DNA of 64,000 bases from CBDBCU01 sp965243185 (GCA_965243185.1 OZ251531.1:310001-374000); one strand, 5' to 3'. Shown: positions 49,588 to 57,891, numbered from the stretch's first letter. The notes: generated by a model not told the origin, from the sequence alone. Numbers and translations: made by a program.

Positions 49588-50583
49588 TTAGCGGCGGCGG
49601 ACGCGTTTGGTGCAGACGACTACCCAAGTGCGGCTTTCCCGGGCTTGATACTGGAAATGAGTCGCATGGGGATTAGTGGCGTAAAACCAGCCGTGATAGT
49701 CCCCGTTAGCGTTCTGGTTCCGGCCGTTGCCGCGGTTATGGCCGCGGCCAAAATCGGCGCTGCCTTCGACATACTTCCCGCCCCGGGCCCGGCAGGCCGC
49801 GGGGCCCCGGGCCTCGGCTTGGGCGGTCCACCATTCCGGGGAACGGTAGCTGCCGCCGCCGGTGCCGGACTCCGTTACCACCCCATTGGAATCCCAAGTG
49901 TAACGGGCGTTGGTTCGCCAGTGGACACCCCAGCGGTTAGTGCCGGAAGCTTGGCCGGAATAGACGACCCGGGCGCGATTCTCGCTGCCCTCGCGGGAGT
50001 CAAAGCTGCCGTGAAAGCCGGCATAGGGGGTGCAGAGCAGGTTGCCGAAAGGTCGGTCCGCCGGGACGCGAATACTCCCGCCCCGATCCGGGCAATAACC
50101 GGTATCGGCGGATTCGCTGCGGACCCGGAAGCGGACGGTTTTCTTGCCGCGGCGGGGTTCCTCCGGGAACTCAAAGATGCGGTCGCGGCTGATGCCGGTT
50201 ACTCCGGATTCGCCGTCAGTGAGGTAGCCCTCTTGGGCCGCCAGAAAGCCGCGGAAGTTGCCTTGCTCGCCGAAGTAGACGGTGTCGTCGCGTTCGTTGC
50301 GGTCGCGGCCGGCAAGCCAAGTTTCGGACTTGGTCCAAGTGTCGGACTGGTCGATGGCGCAGTAGATGGACTTACCGCGGTTGGCGGCGAGGGATTCGAG
50401 GATCATCGAGACGCGGGGGTCGGCGGCGTCGGCAACGGCGGGGGATTCTTGCCAGTCGGAGCAGTCCCAGGGGATGGAACGGGGGGCGGCTTGGGCATCA
50501 GGGGCGGGACTGGCGGTAAATAACAGGAGTAGGGTCAAGGCGGACAAGGCAAAGGCGGAGATGAATAGTCGGTAGCGGGACAT
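49588..50583 (-). CDS. secreted protein of unknown function
   Basis: A 331-residue exported protein. Signal peptide MSRYRLFISAFALSALTLLL and onward, with cleavage near DAQA. The mature part is polar, rich in Arg, Gly, Asn and Trp, with six or more Cys suggesting disulfides, and contains TYSGQ-like segments (VVYSGQASGTNRWGVHWRTN) and a C-terminal SRTWVVVCTKRVRRR. No family recognised. Upstream on the minus strand is a long perfect hairpin (50645-50689) containing TTGACA, so its promoter or attenuator is unusual. It may be an extracellular enzyme or binding protein. Confidence 0.7.
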   Translation of the reverse strand: MSRYRLFISAFALSALTLLLLFTASPAPDAQAAPRSIPWDCSDWQESPAVADAADPRVSMILESLAANRGKSIYCAIDQSDTWTKSETWLAGRDRNERDDTVYFGEQGNFRGFLAAQEGYLTDGESGVTGISRDRIFEFPEEPRRGKKTVRFRVRSESADTGYCPDRGGSIRVPADRPFGNLLCTPYAGFHGSFDSREGSENRARVVYSGQASGTNRWGVHWRTNARYTWDSNGVVTESGTGGGSYRSPEWWTAQAEARGPAACRARGGKYVEGSADFGRGHNRGNGRNQNANGDYHGWFYATNPHATHFQYQARESRTWVVVCTKRVRRR

Positions 50584-50644
50584 AGGGATACCTCCGGGCG
50601 GCCGAAGCCGGTTAATACCGGTGGAAAGCCGGTAAAAACAGGGT

Positions 50645-50689
50645 AAAAAAGGGCGTGATTTTTGTCAAGCAAAAATCACGCCCTTTTTT
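50645..50689. promoter_or_regulatory. 45-base hairpin with T-runs on both strands and an internal TTGACA
   Basis: AAAAAAGGGCGTGATTTTTG, loop TCAA, then a matching arm ending CGCCCTTTTTT. It looks like a bidirectional terminator, but on the minus strand the loop contains TTGACA followed at 17 bases by TACCCT, 60 bases upstream of the secreted-protein gene (start 50583). It could therefore be a terminator, a promoter, or both. Confidence 0.55.
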
Positions 50690-50789
50690 GCGATTTGGGG
50701 AAATTGGCGAGGGGAGGGGTTGGCTGCCGGGGAGGTGGGGAATTAGGAATTTAAAAATTTTTTGGGCCCGGGAGGGGGGCGAAAAAAAT

Positions 50790-50851
50790 ACGGCGGGGGA
50801 ACTTTTGTAAAAGTTCCCCCGCACCCCCTCAAAACTTTTGAGTTTGGGGAG
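50790..50851 (+). repeat. dispersed double palindrome R2, copy d
   Basis: ACGGCGGGGGAACTTTTGTA onward, through CAAAACTTTTGAGTTTGGGG. Confidence 0.8.
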
Positions 50852-50886
50852 GGCTGGTTGTATTTAAGGGGGTTGCGGGGACGACA

Positions 50887-50921
50887 TTTTAGATTCCTCG
50901 GCTGTCGCCTCGGAATGACAT
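50887..50921 (+). repeat. dispersed palindrome R3, copy c
   Basis: TTTTAGATTCCTCGGCTGTC followed by GCCTCGGAATGACAT. It follows R2 copy d by 35 bases. Shorter GGAATGATAT fragments follow at about 50937 and 50960. Confidence 0.7.
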
Positions 50922-51048
50922 GGGGGGTTGCGCCGCGGAATGATATGGGGGCTACGCTTGGAATGATATGGGTTAGTAAAGAAGGGAAGGGATGACCGGG
51001 GGGGAGTAAGTAGGGGCGGGCGTAGAGGAGGGGCGGGGGTGTGCTACA

Positions 51049-51204
51049 ATGGGGGAAATTGGCCGCGGGGTGAGGGTTATAGTTGACTACAGCAATGGCA
51101 ATGGGCCGGGGGTGATACATCGTTCCCGCACTTGCCGCCGCTTGATTGGTCAAGGCAACTACGAAATGGAGCAGCGGGGCGACCGGGTGCAGGCGGAGGA
51201 TTAG
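51049..51204 (+). CDS. possible 51-residue ORF
   Basis: Open frame starting ATGGGGGAAATTGG, product MGEIGRGVRVIVDYSNGNGP then GVIHRSRTCRRLIGQ. The ATG coincides with a TACAAT (51046-51051), so the -10 and start would overlap unless the real start is an internal GTG. Its end runs into the tandem repeat at 51172. No family recognised. Confidence 0.3.
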   Translation: MGEIGRGVRVIVDYSNGNGPGVIHRSRTCRRLIGQGNYEMEQRGDRVQAED

Positions 51205-51292
51205 GGGCGGCAAGCGGGGCGACCGGGTGGCGTCAGGGGATTAGGGGCGGCAAGCGGGGCGACCGGGTGGCGTCAGGGGATTAGGGGCGGGA
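51172..51292 (+). repeat. 40-bp tandem repeat, about 3 copies
   Basis: Unit TTAGGGGCGGCAAGCGGGGC plus GACCGGGTGGCGTCAGGGGA. Two exact copies at 51201-51240 and 51241-51280, with diverged partial copies on both sides. It ends about 40 bases before the reductase gene. Confidence 0.85.
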
Positions 51293-51332
51293 GCGGCGTT
51301 GCTGACCGGGTTATTTGGAGGAGGTATCGGGA

Positions 51333-52265
51333 ATGAAGGTTGCGGTGATGGGCGCCGGGGGCGTGGGCGGGTATTTCGGGGGGCTGTTAGCCCGGGCCGG
51401 GCATACGGTTACTTTTGTGGCTCGGGGGGCGCATTTGCAGGCGATACGGGAGCGGGGGCTGCGGGTGGAGAGCAGCAATGACGGGGTTTTTACGGCGCCG
51501 GGGGCGGCGGTGGAGGATACGACGACGGCGGGGCCGCAGGAACTGGTGTTGTTCACGGTCAAGATGTACCATAATGCGGCGGCGATTACGGCGACGCGGC
51601 CGCTGCTGGGGCCGGATACGCTGGTGCTGACGCTGCAAAACGGCATTGACAATGGGGAGCAGTTGGCGGCGGCGTTGGGGCGGGAACGGGTTTTAATCGG
51701 TTCCTGCTATCTGGAGGGGCGGGTGAAGGAGCCGGGGGTGGTTACCCAAGGCGGGCCGGGGGCGGCGTCTTTCGGGGAGTTGACGCCGGGAATTACGGAG
51801 CGGTGTCAAGGGCTGCTGACGGCGTTTCGGGAAGCGGGCTGGCGGGTGGAGCTGCAAGAGAATATGCCGGGGATGCTGTGGAAAAAGTTTTCGTACTTGG
51901 CCGGGTCGGCGGCAGTGGGGGCAGCCAGCAATTCGGTGTTCGGGGAGATGCGGACGATAGCGGAGACGCGGGCGGTGATTCAGGGGGCGATTGAGGAGAT
52001 TTTGGCGGTGGGACGGGCGGGCGGCGCGCCGATTATGGAGGATTCGCTGGAGTGGGCGATGCAGTCGCTGGATAATTTTCCGGCGGCGGGGATGTCGTCG
52101 CTGGGGAAGGATTTTTTGGAGGGGCGGCCGGTGGAGTTGGAGGGTTTGACCGGGACGGCGATACGGATGGGGCGGGAGGTAGGAGTGCCGACGCCGATTA
52201 ACGATACGCTGTACGGGGTTCTGAAGCCGTGGGCGTTGCGGATTGAGCGGGAGTTGGGGAGGTAG
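51333..52265 (+). CDS. panE: ketopantoate reductase family protein (2-dehydropantoate 2-reductase-like)
   Basis: NADPH-dependent reductase of the PanE/ApbA family. 310 residues. Rossmann motif GAGGVGGYFGGLLA at the N-terminus; VLFTVKMYHNAAA and LTLQNGIDNGEQLA contain the conserved Lys and Asn of the family; the C-terminal helical domain has the catalytic Lys in MLWKKFSYLAG and the NS-x-FGEM region. The ATG at 51333 follows GGAGGAGG at a good distance; an upstream TTG at 51315 is less likely. The 40-bp tandem repeat lies just upstream. Could be pantothenate synthesis or an analogous 2-keto acid reductase. Confidence 0.88.
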   Translation: MKVAVMGAGGVGGYFGGLLARAGHTVTFVARGAHLQAIRERGLRVESSNDGVFTAPGAAVEDTTTAGPQELVLFTVKMYHNAAAITATRPLLGPDTLVLTLQNGIDNGEQLAAALGRERVLIGSCYLEGRVKEPGVVTQGGPGAASFGELTPGITERCQGLLTAFREAGWRVELQENMPGMLWKKFSYLAGSAAVGAASNSVFGEMRTIAETRAVIQGAIEEILAVGRAGGAPIMEDSLEWAMQSLDNFPAAGMSSLGKDFLEGRPVELEGLTGTAIRMGREVGVPTPINDTLYGVLKPWALRIERELGR

Positions 52266-52370
52266 GCCCGCGCCCTTGCCAATATACGATAGCCAAATTG
52301 CCTTGGCTTGTGGTATAAGTTGGGGCAATCAGTTGGTTCAACGGCAACTTGCTTTAGAGGAGCGGTTTAG

Positions 52371-53342
52371 ATGAAAGCGGCCCGTTTGGTTGGCCCCCGG
52401 CAGTTTGAGATGGTGGAGGCGGAGGTGCCGGCGCCGTTGGAGGGGGAGTGTCTGATTCGGCTGGAGAAAATATCGGTGTGCGGGAGCGATATTCGGCACG
52501 AGTTCAGTCACATCTTTCCCGAGGAGCATTATCCGGGACGGCTGGGAGTGCCGGGCCACGAGTGCGCCGGTACGGTGGTGGAGAGCAAGTCGCAGGAGTT
52601 TCACGAGGGGCAGCGGGTTATCATCTATCCGGGCCGGGGCGTGCGGTCGGGCGGGCTGGTGGAGTATATCGCGGCGACGCCGGATTGGATGTGCGCTTTG
52701 CCGGAGGAGGGGGATTTGGCGGAGTGGGTGCTGTGCCAGCCGTCGGGGACGGTATTGTATTCGGTGCAGCAGATGGGGAGTCTGCTGGGGAAGGATGTGG
52801 TAGTGGTCGGGCAAGGGGTTATCGGGCTGTCCTTTACGATGCTGACGGCGAAGTTGGGGGCGCGGCGGGTTATCGGGATTGATCCGCTAGATTACCGGCT
52901 GGAGTGGTCGCGGAAAATGGGGGCTACGGATACGATTAACCCGGACGAGGAGGATGTGGCGGCGGCGGTGAACGATTTGACCGGGGGATTAGGCGCGGAT
53001 GTGGTGGTGGAGGCGGCGGGCTATCCGGACAGTTTCAATATGGCATTGCGGCTGGTCAAGCAGTTCGGGCAGGTGATGGTGTTCGGGATACAGGCGGATG
53101 AGCTGATTCCGGTGGAGCATAATTTGCTGATGGAGCGGCAGCCGCAGTTGATACCGACTACCGGGGGACGGCTGCGGAATCCGATGGCGCCGATTAAGAC
53201 GATGGTGGAGTTGAAGCGGCGGGGCTGGTGCGACCCGGGGCAGATGTTGACGCACCGGATGCCTTTTGAGGAGGTGCAGCGGGCGTTTGAGCTGTATGAG
53301 GGTCAGCAGGACGGGATTATCAAGGTGGTGATGACGGTTTAG
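52371..53342 (+). CDS. MDR-family zinc-dependent alcohol dehydrogenase-like protein
   Basis: A 323-residue medium-chain dehydrogenase. Catalytic zinc site VCGSDIRHEF (Cys) and PGHECAG (His-Glu); Rossmann motif VVVVGQGVIGLSF; GLGADVVVEAAGY completes the coenzyme domain. The structural zinc lobe (four Cys) is absent and the chain is short, so it belongs to the compact subfamilies (L-threonine/sorbitol type lacking the lobe). The ATG follows AGAGGAGCG. Downstream, 85 bases away, is a cupin gene on the same strand. Substrate unknown. Confidence 0.88.
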   Translation: MKAARLVGPRQFEMVEAEVPAPLEGECLIRLEKISVCGSDIRHEFSHIFPEEHYPGRLGVPGHECAGTVVESKSQEFHEGQRVIIYPGRGVRSGGLVEYIAATPDWMCALPEEGDLAEWVLCQPSGTVLYSVQQMGSLLGKDVVVVGQGVIGLSFTMLTAKLGARRVIGIDPLDYRLEWSRKMGATDTINPDEEDVAAAVNDLTGGLGADVVVEAAGYPDSFNMALRLVKQFGQVMVFGIQADELIPVEHNLLMERQPQLIPTTGGRLRNPMAPIKTMVELKRRGWCDPGQMLTHRMPFEEVQRAFELYEGQQDGIIKVVMTV

Positions 53343-53427
53343 GGGGCGGCAAGGGTTTCGGGATTCCCGTGGGGACGGGAAGGACGGTCGGCAAAGGGAA
53401 AATCAAGCAGTCGAGGAGGGAACGGTT

Positions 53428-53766
53428 ATGGGGACTTATCGGATGTTCACCGGGTCGGACGGGCAAACCCATGTGGAGACGATTGACTTGGCGGAGACGC
53501 CGGAGTGGACGGCTGCGCAGGAAGCGACGACGATTACTTTCCGGGAGGCGCCGGCGGGTCGGTATCAGGATTGGCACCCGGCGCCGCGGCGGCAGTATGT
53601 CATCATCCTGTCGGGGCAGCTGGAGATTGGGCTGGGCGACGGGAGCAAGCATATTTTCGGGCCGGGGGATGCGCGGTTGGTGGAGGATACGACCGGGCAG
53701 GGGCATACGACGGCGACTTACGGGGATGGGCCGTGCGTGACGGCGACGGTGCCGCTGGCGGGGTAG
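53428..53766 (+). CDS. cupin-fold protein
   Basis: A 112-residue single cupin domain. WHPAPRRQYVIILSGQLEIG is cupin motif 1 with a reduced metal site (His in DWHP, no second H); FGPGDARLVEDTTGQGHTT is motif 2. The product is a small cytosolic beta barrel, possibly binding a metal or a small acid. AGGAGGGAA precedes the ATG. It probably shares a transcript with the dehydrogenase upstream. A terminator follows at 53806-53830. Confidence 0.85.
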   Translation: MGTYRMFTGSDGQTHVETIDLAETPEWTAAQEATTITFREAPAGRYQDWHPAPRRQYVIILSGQLEIGLGDGSKHIFGPGDARLVEDTTGQGHTTATYGDGPCVTATVPLAG

Positions 53767-53805
53767 AACGGCACCGGGCCGGGCGGGCAGGGGGGATATA
53801 CCGAG

Positions 53806-53830
53806 AAAGGGGGCAAGCCGCCCCCTTTAT
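53806..53830 (+). terminator. Rho-independent terminator
   Basis: GGGGGC, loop AAGCC, GCCCCC, then TTTATT, 40 bases after the cupin stop. Confidence 0.8.
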
Positions 53831-53881
53831 TGCTCGACCCATATTATGTTAAATCCATCCCCAATGCGATGGAGGGATTGG

Positions 53882-54643
53882 CTACTCGGGGCACAAGGTA
53901 GGATGAGACGACATCCTGTATGCAAGTCCATTAACTTTGAACTCCGCAGTATGCCTCTCCCACGAATAATCAGTCAACTGTATATAGACGGTTTCAGCCC
54001 CCGTCTTAAGGATCTGGTTGACAAAAATCTGGGGATTCGGCGCAAATGACGCCTCGTTGTTTGTTGATTCGTGCCAGCGTTCTGAAACAACTGGACGAAG
54101 GTCAAACCTGAAATCAACTTGAGGCCGGTCATCACGTCCCGCAATATATTGACCGCCCCAGTTGACAAAAACCTCTAGCCCATCCTGGCTGTGGCAACGA
54201 ACAAACAAGGTAGGTGCATCAAACGGCCACTCTGCGTTGTGAGAAATTGCCTCAGTGGTAAACGTGACCGATTGTGCGTCAGTGAGACGGTCTTGTCGGA
54301 CTCTCCCCATAGTCCAAACCGTTGGTACCGGTGTCGGAGTAGGCGTCGCGGCAGGCGTTGGCGTAAAAACCCTTGTAGGAGTGGGTTCGGGTGTCGGAGT
54401 GAAAGTAGGTTCCGGCGTCGGCGTCGGGAACGGGGTATAGGTTGGATATGGAGTTTGAGTAGGCAACGGCACGTAGGTGGGGTAAGGGGTGTTGGTCGGG
54501 TAAAGCGTATAGGTAGGTAGTGGAGCCAACGTCGGGTAAGGAGTGTAAGTAGGCAACGGGGACAACGTCGGAGCTGCGCTAGCACAACCGATGACTAGAG
54601 CAGTTAGCACCAGAGAAATGCCGATAATAACGTTAGGAAGCAT
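53882..54643 (-). CDS. lipoprotein with Thr-Pro-Tyr repeat linker
   Basis: A 253-residue predicted lipoprotein. I start at the ATG at 54643 (GGAGTG upstream), which gives MLPNVIIGISLVLTALVIGC; the lipobox is VIGC with Cys20, and AS follows. Residues about 25-110 are TP repeats (TYTPYPT, PTPTPEPT). The C-terminal 140 residues are a beta-rich domain (SVTFTTEAISHNAEWPFDAP; VEVFVNWGG-like strand GLEVFVNWGGQYIAG; two Cys) of a type seen in bacterial exported proteins (DUF-like, no name). Probably tethered to the outer face of the cytoplasmic membrane. Confidence 0.82.
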   Translation of the reverse strand: MLPNVIIGISLVLTALVIGCASAAPTLSPLPTYTPYPTLAPLPTYTLYPTNTPYPTYVPLPTQTPYPTYTPFPTPTPEPTFTPTPEPTPTRVFTPTPAATPTPTPVPTVWTMGRVRQDRLTDAQSVTFTTEAISHNAEWPFDAPTLFVRCHSQDGLEVFVNWGGQYIAGRDDRPQVDFRFDLRPVVSERWHESTNNEASFAPNPQIFVNQILKTGAETVYIQLTDYSWERHTAEFKVNGLAYRMSSHPTLCPE

Positions 54644-54874
54644 TTTCACTCCAGAAAGAAGTCGTAACCTCAGGTCGGGGTAATATATCAAATCGGACAC
54701 AGAAGGTCAACCAGAAATTGCCAAGGCTGCGGAAACTGGCGGGATTTTCACTAAATATGTGATTCCGCGCCGATTTACTTTATGGTTTCTTGTCTGCTCG
54801 CTATAATACTGCGCTTCCTTACAAGAGGCTTGATTGGTTTTTAGCCCGGCTCTGAATGGGTAAAGGAGGGTTTT

Positions 54875-54976
54875 ATGAAATTCGAAATAATCATGCGGCT
54901 GTTTTCCCTGTCTATCTCTTTGGATTGGAAATTTTTAATTGCGGTGGCGTTTGTGGTGTCGGTTGCAATCAGTTAG
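54875..54976 (+). CDS. 33-residue membrane peptide
   Basis: ATG at 54875 with a strong AAAGGAGGG seven bases upstream. The peptide begins MKFEIIMRLFSLSISLDW and has one hydrophobic segment (FLIAVAFVVSVAIS) at its C-terminus. Upstream TATAAT at 54802-54807 and a terminator right after the stop (54983-55013) make a compact single-gene unit. It resembles many small single-pass membrane proteins that regulate larger partners, or type I toxin peptides, but no family is known to me. Confidence 0.68.
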   Translation: MKFEIIMRLFSLSISLDWKFLIAVAFVVSVAIS

Positions 54977-54982
54977 TTCACA

Positions 54983-55013
54983 GGGGCGGGTTTTGAGAAC
55001 CCGCCCCTTTTTT
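54983..55013 (+). terminator. Rho-independent terminator (repeated type)
   Basis: GGGGCGGGTT, loop TTGAG, AACCCGCCCC, T6. Almost the same sequence recurs at 55447-55477. Confidence 0.9.
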
Positions 55014-55085
55014 AGTTGGCGGTTTCTGGACGGGGGCGGCGGAGCAGGAGGGCTACATTGCCATATAGGGTTCCAGCGGCATGGG

Positions 55086-55409
55086 TCAGGAAATGTAGCC
55101 TTGCCGGCGGCCCCAATCCAACCAAGCGGCAACCATTTGGTCAAACTTGCCGGCAGCGGCAGGCGGGATGGGGTTTTCACCGGTGAGGGTGGTTAAGGCA
55201 CTAAACCAATGGTCGGGGCGTTCTTGCAACTCTTGAAGGAGCAGGGGAATGGCCGGCTGGCCCAGAGCAAGGATTTGCCGGTAAGCCGGATGGCGAGACC
55301 TTTGGTAGTCAAAGGAGAACAAACCGGTTTCCGCCGCCCACTGGTCAGCCAAGGCGCGGAATTGGGTTGCCAATTCGGTTGGGGAATGGGTTTTAACGGG
55401 CTGCTGCAT
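55086..55409 (-). CDS. conserved hypothetical protein (small helical family)
   Basis: A 107-residue protein (from the ATG at 55409). HPAYRQILALGQPAIPLLLQ and ELQERPDHWFSALTTLTGE, ending in AAWLDWGRRQGYI, is a pattern I have seen in many bacterial hypothetical proteins of this length. An in-frame TTG at 55445 would extend it by 12 residues into a terminator hairpin, so the ATG is preferred although no good ribosome site is visible. No function known. Confidence 0.7.
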   Translation of the reverse strand: MQQPVKTHSPTELATQFRALADQWAAETGLFSFDYQRSRHPAYRQILALGQPAIPLLLQELQERPDHWFSALTTLTGENPIPPAAAGKFDQMVAAWLDWGRRQGYIS

Positions 55410-55446
55410 AAGGGCAAATATAAACCGGATGGACGGGGTATTCAAG

Positions 55447-55477
55447 GGGGCGGGTTTTGAGGACCCGCCCCTTTTTT
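55447..55477 (+). terminator. second copy of the GGGGCGGGT hairpin
   Basis: GGGGCGGGT, loop TTTGAGG, ACCCGCCCC, T6. It points rightward although both neighbouring genes run leftward, so it may be a repeat-borne hairpin rather than the terminator of either gene. Confidence 0.6.
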
Positions 55478-55481
55478 GCTG

Positions 55482-57767
55482 CTACTCTTTTTCGGCTAGG
55501 GCGGCCAGGACGGCGCCGGGGGTTAGGGGGAGTTTGCGGATGCGGGCGCCGGTGGCGTGATAGACGGCGTTGGCTACGGCGGCCAGGGGCGGGATGATGG
55601 GGCCTTCGCCGACGCCGCGCAAGCCGAAGGGATGGCGGGGGTTGGGGACTTCGATGATAACGGCGTCAATCATGGGAAGGTCAAGGGTGGTGGGCATCCG
55701 GTAGTCGAGGAAACTAGAGTTAGCCATCGTCCCGTCGGGGGTGTAGAAGTATTCCTCGTTCAAGGCCCAGCCGATGCCCTGGACGGTCGCGCCCTGAATC
55801 TGGCCTTCGACAAAGCTGGGGTGGACGGCTTGGCCGGCATCGAGAAAGGCGGTGAAACGGAGGATGTCGATTTTGCCAGTGTCGGGGTCAACCTCGACAT
55901 CGACGATGTTGCCGGCAAAGATGGGGCCAACGCCGGTGGAGGCGGCGGAGGCGGAGCAGGTAACGGGGCCGCCGGTACGCATGAGGCGGCCAGCCAGTTC
56001 CTTGAAGGCAAGTTTGTCCTCGGTTTTGGTACAGACAAAGCTGCCGTCTTGAAAGTCCACATCGTCATCCTCGACTTCCCAGAGGAGGGCGGCGCGATGT
56101 TTCATCCGGGTTTTGACTTCCTCGGCGGCGGCGATGGCGGCGAGGCCGGTGTCAAAGGCGGTGCGGCTGCCGCCGGTGTTGGCGGTGTAGCCCACGCTGT
56201 CGGTGTCGCCAACGGCGGGAAAGACATCCTCGGAAGCGATGCCGAGGACTTCGGCGGCCTGCATGGCAATGGCGGTGCGGGTGCCGCCAATGTCGACGGA
56301 GCCGGTGATGAGGTTGATGGTGCCGTTGCTGTTGACATTGATGGTAGCGGAGGAGGTTTGGCCGCCCTGGGCGCGGAAGGCGACGGCGACGCCGCGGCCG
56401 CGGTTGGGGCCGCCCAAGGGAGCGGTGTAGTGGGGATGGTTCAACATTGCTTCCTCGAGTTCGCGGCAGCCAAAGACGGCGTGGGGGACGCCGTTGGGCA
56501 TACGGTCGCCGGCTTGGACGGCGTTTTTGAGGCGCAGTTCCATGGGGTCGATGCCTAGTTCCTCGGCCAGTTCGTCGATGGCGCATTCGACGGTAAAGGC
56601 GGCTTGGGGCTGGCCGGGGGCGCGGTAGGATTGGGCTTTCTGCTTGTTGCAGACGACATCGTAGCCGTCCACCAGGACATGGTCGAGGTTGTAGGAGCCA
56701 AAGCCGGTGATGGCGCCGCCGCCGACCGGGGCGCCGGGGAAAGCGCCGGCTTCATAGACCATATAGACTTGGCCGGCGGTGAGTTTGCCGTCTTTTTTCG
56801 CGCCGAGTTTGACCTGCATATAGGTGGCGGAGGCGGGGCCGCTGCCCTCGAATACTTCCTTGCGGCTCATGGAGATTTTGACGGGGCGGCCGGCTTTTTT
56901 AGACAGGGCGGCGGTGACCGGGGCCAAGTAGGTTACGCCTTTCGCGCCGAAGCCGCCGCCGATTTCCATTGGGATGACTTTGACCATCGACTCCGGGACG
57001 CGGAGGATGGCGGCGGTGGCGGCGCGGACGGCAAAGGCGCCTTGGGTGCTGGTCCAGACGGTCAGGCGGCCGTCGGGAGACCATTGGGCGGTGGCGACAT
57101 GGGGTTCGATGTAGCCCTGATGGACGGTTTGGGTTTCGTATTCCCGTTCGAGGATGATGTCGGCTTGGGCAAAACCCTGTTCGACATCGCCCATTTTGTG
57201 CTGCAAGTGGCCGGCGATGTTGCTGCGCTGGCCGGTGTCGTCGCCGGGGCCGAAGCGTTCGACCCGAAAGCGGGTGGTCATATCGTCGTGGAGCAAGGGG
57301 GCATCGGGTTTGAGGGCATCGTGCAGGTCGAGGACTACGGGCAGCACTTCGTAGTCCACGGCGATGAGGGAGAGGGCTTGCTCGGCGATGTGGGGGCTGG
57401 TGGCGGCGACAGCGGCGACAGCGTGGCCGCGGTAGAGGACTTTGCGGTAGGCCAGGATGTTTTCGGCGATGATGCGGGGGTTCTGCTGGAAGTTTTCGTA
57501 GTCGATGGCGGGCTGGTGCTGGACGATGGGGAAGTCGGCGGCGGTGGCAACAGCCATTACGCCGGGGAGGGCGGCGGCTTTGCTGGTGTCAATGTTGCGG
57601 ATGCGGGCGTGGGCGTGGGGGCTGCGGAGGATTTTGCCGTGGAGCATACCGGGTAGGTTGAGGTCGGCGCCGAAACGGGCGGCGCCGGTTACTTTGTCAA
57701 AGCCGTCGTGGCGCGGGGGACGGGTGCCAACTACGCGGTACTGGTCGGGGGCGGCTACGGTGGTCAT
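55482..57767 (-). CDS. xanthine dehydrogenase-family molybdopterin-binding subunit, copy 2
   Basis: A 761-residue paralogue of the protein at 43532-45856, with the same landmarks: RHDGFDKVTGAARFGADL, MLHGKILRSPHAHARI, EIGGGFGAKGVTYLAP, YRAPGQPQAAF and FGLRGVGEGPIIPP (catalytic Glu). Again no FeS or FAD subunit is adjacent. AGGAGG-type sequence precedes the ATG at 57767. The two copies are far apart and on opposite strands, so they are not a recent tandem duplication. Function open; partner subunits must lie elsewhere in the genome. Confidence 0.88.
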   Translation of the reverse strand: MTTVAAPDQYRVVGTRPPRHDGFDKVTGAARFGADLNLPGMLHGKILRSPHAHARIRNIDTSKAAALPGVMAVATAADFPIVQHQPAIDYENFQQNPRIIAENILAYRKVLYRGHAVAAVAATSPHIAEQALSLIAVDYEVLPVVLDLHDALKPDAPLLHDDMTTRFRVERFGPGDDTGQRSNIAGHLQHKMGDVEQGFAQADIILEREYETQTVHQGYIEPHVATAQWSPDGRLTVWTSTQGAFAVRAATAAILRVPESMVKVIPMEIGGGFGAKGVTYLAPVTAALSKKAGRPVKISMSRKEVFEGSGPASATYMQVKLGAKKDGKLTAGQVYMVYEAGAFPGAPVGGGAITGFGSYNLDHVLVDGYDVVCNKQKAQSYRAPGQPQAAFTVECAIDELAEELGIDPMELRLKNAVQAGDRMPNGVPHAVFGCRELEEAMLNHPHYTAPLGGPNRGRGVAVAFRAQGGQTSSATINVNSNGTINLITGSVDIGGTRTAIAMQAAEVLGIASEDVFPAVGDTDSVGYTANTGGSRTAFDTGLAAIAAAEEVKTRMKHRAALLWEVEDDDVDFQDGSFVCTKTEDKLAFKELAGRLMRTGGPVTCSASAASTGVGPIFAGNIVDVEVDPDTGKIDILRFTAFLDAGQAVHPSFVEGQIQGATVQGIGWALNEEYFYTPDGTMANSSFLDYRMPTTLDLPMIDAVIIEVPNPRHPFGLRGVGEGPIIPPLAAVANAVYHATGARIRKLPLTPGAVLAALAEKE

Positions 57768-57882
57768 CGGCGGCCTCCTTGCGGGTTTGCAGTTTTATGG
57801 TAAGCGGGATGTGGGTGGTAGTTTAAGGAATGGGGCGGGATGTGTCAAATCGGGAGAGTGGGGGAGTTGGCGCGGCGGCCTG

Positions 57883-57891
57883 TGCTATACT
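57883..57891 (+). promoter_or_regulatory. extended -10 promoter
   Basis: TGCTATACT (TGn-TATACT), 75 bases upstream of the first repeated small gene (57966). No -35 at normal distance. Confidence 0.5.

Noticed and set aside
51172..51292. 40-bp repeat as an origin or integration site
   Set aside because: No DnaA boxes, no integrase, no tRNA; it is a plain tandem repeat.
52371..53342. Long antisense frames opposite the dehydrogenase and the reductase
   Set aside because: His/Arg/Pro-rich reverse translations without starts or motifs.
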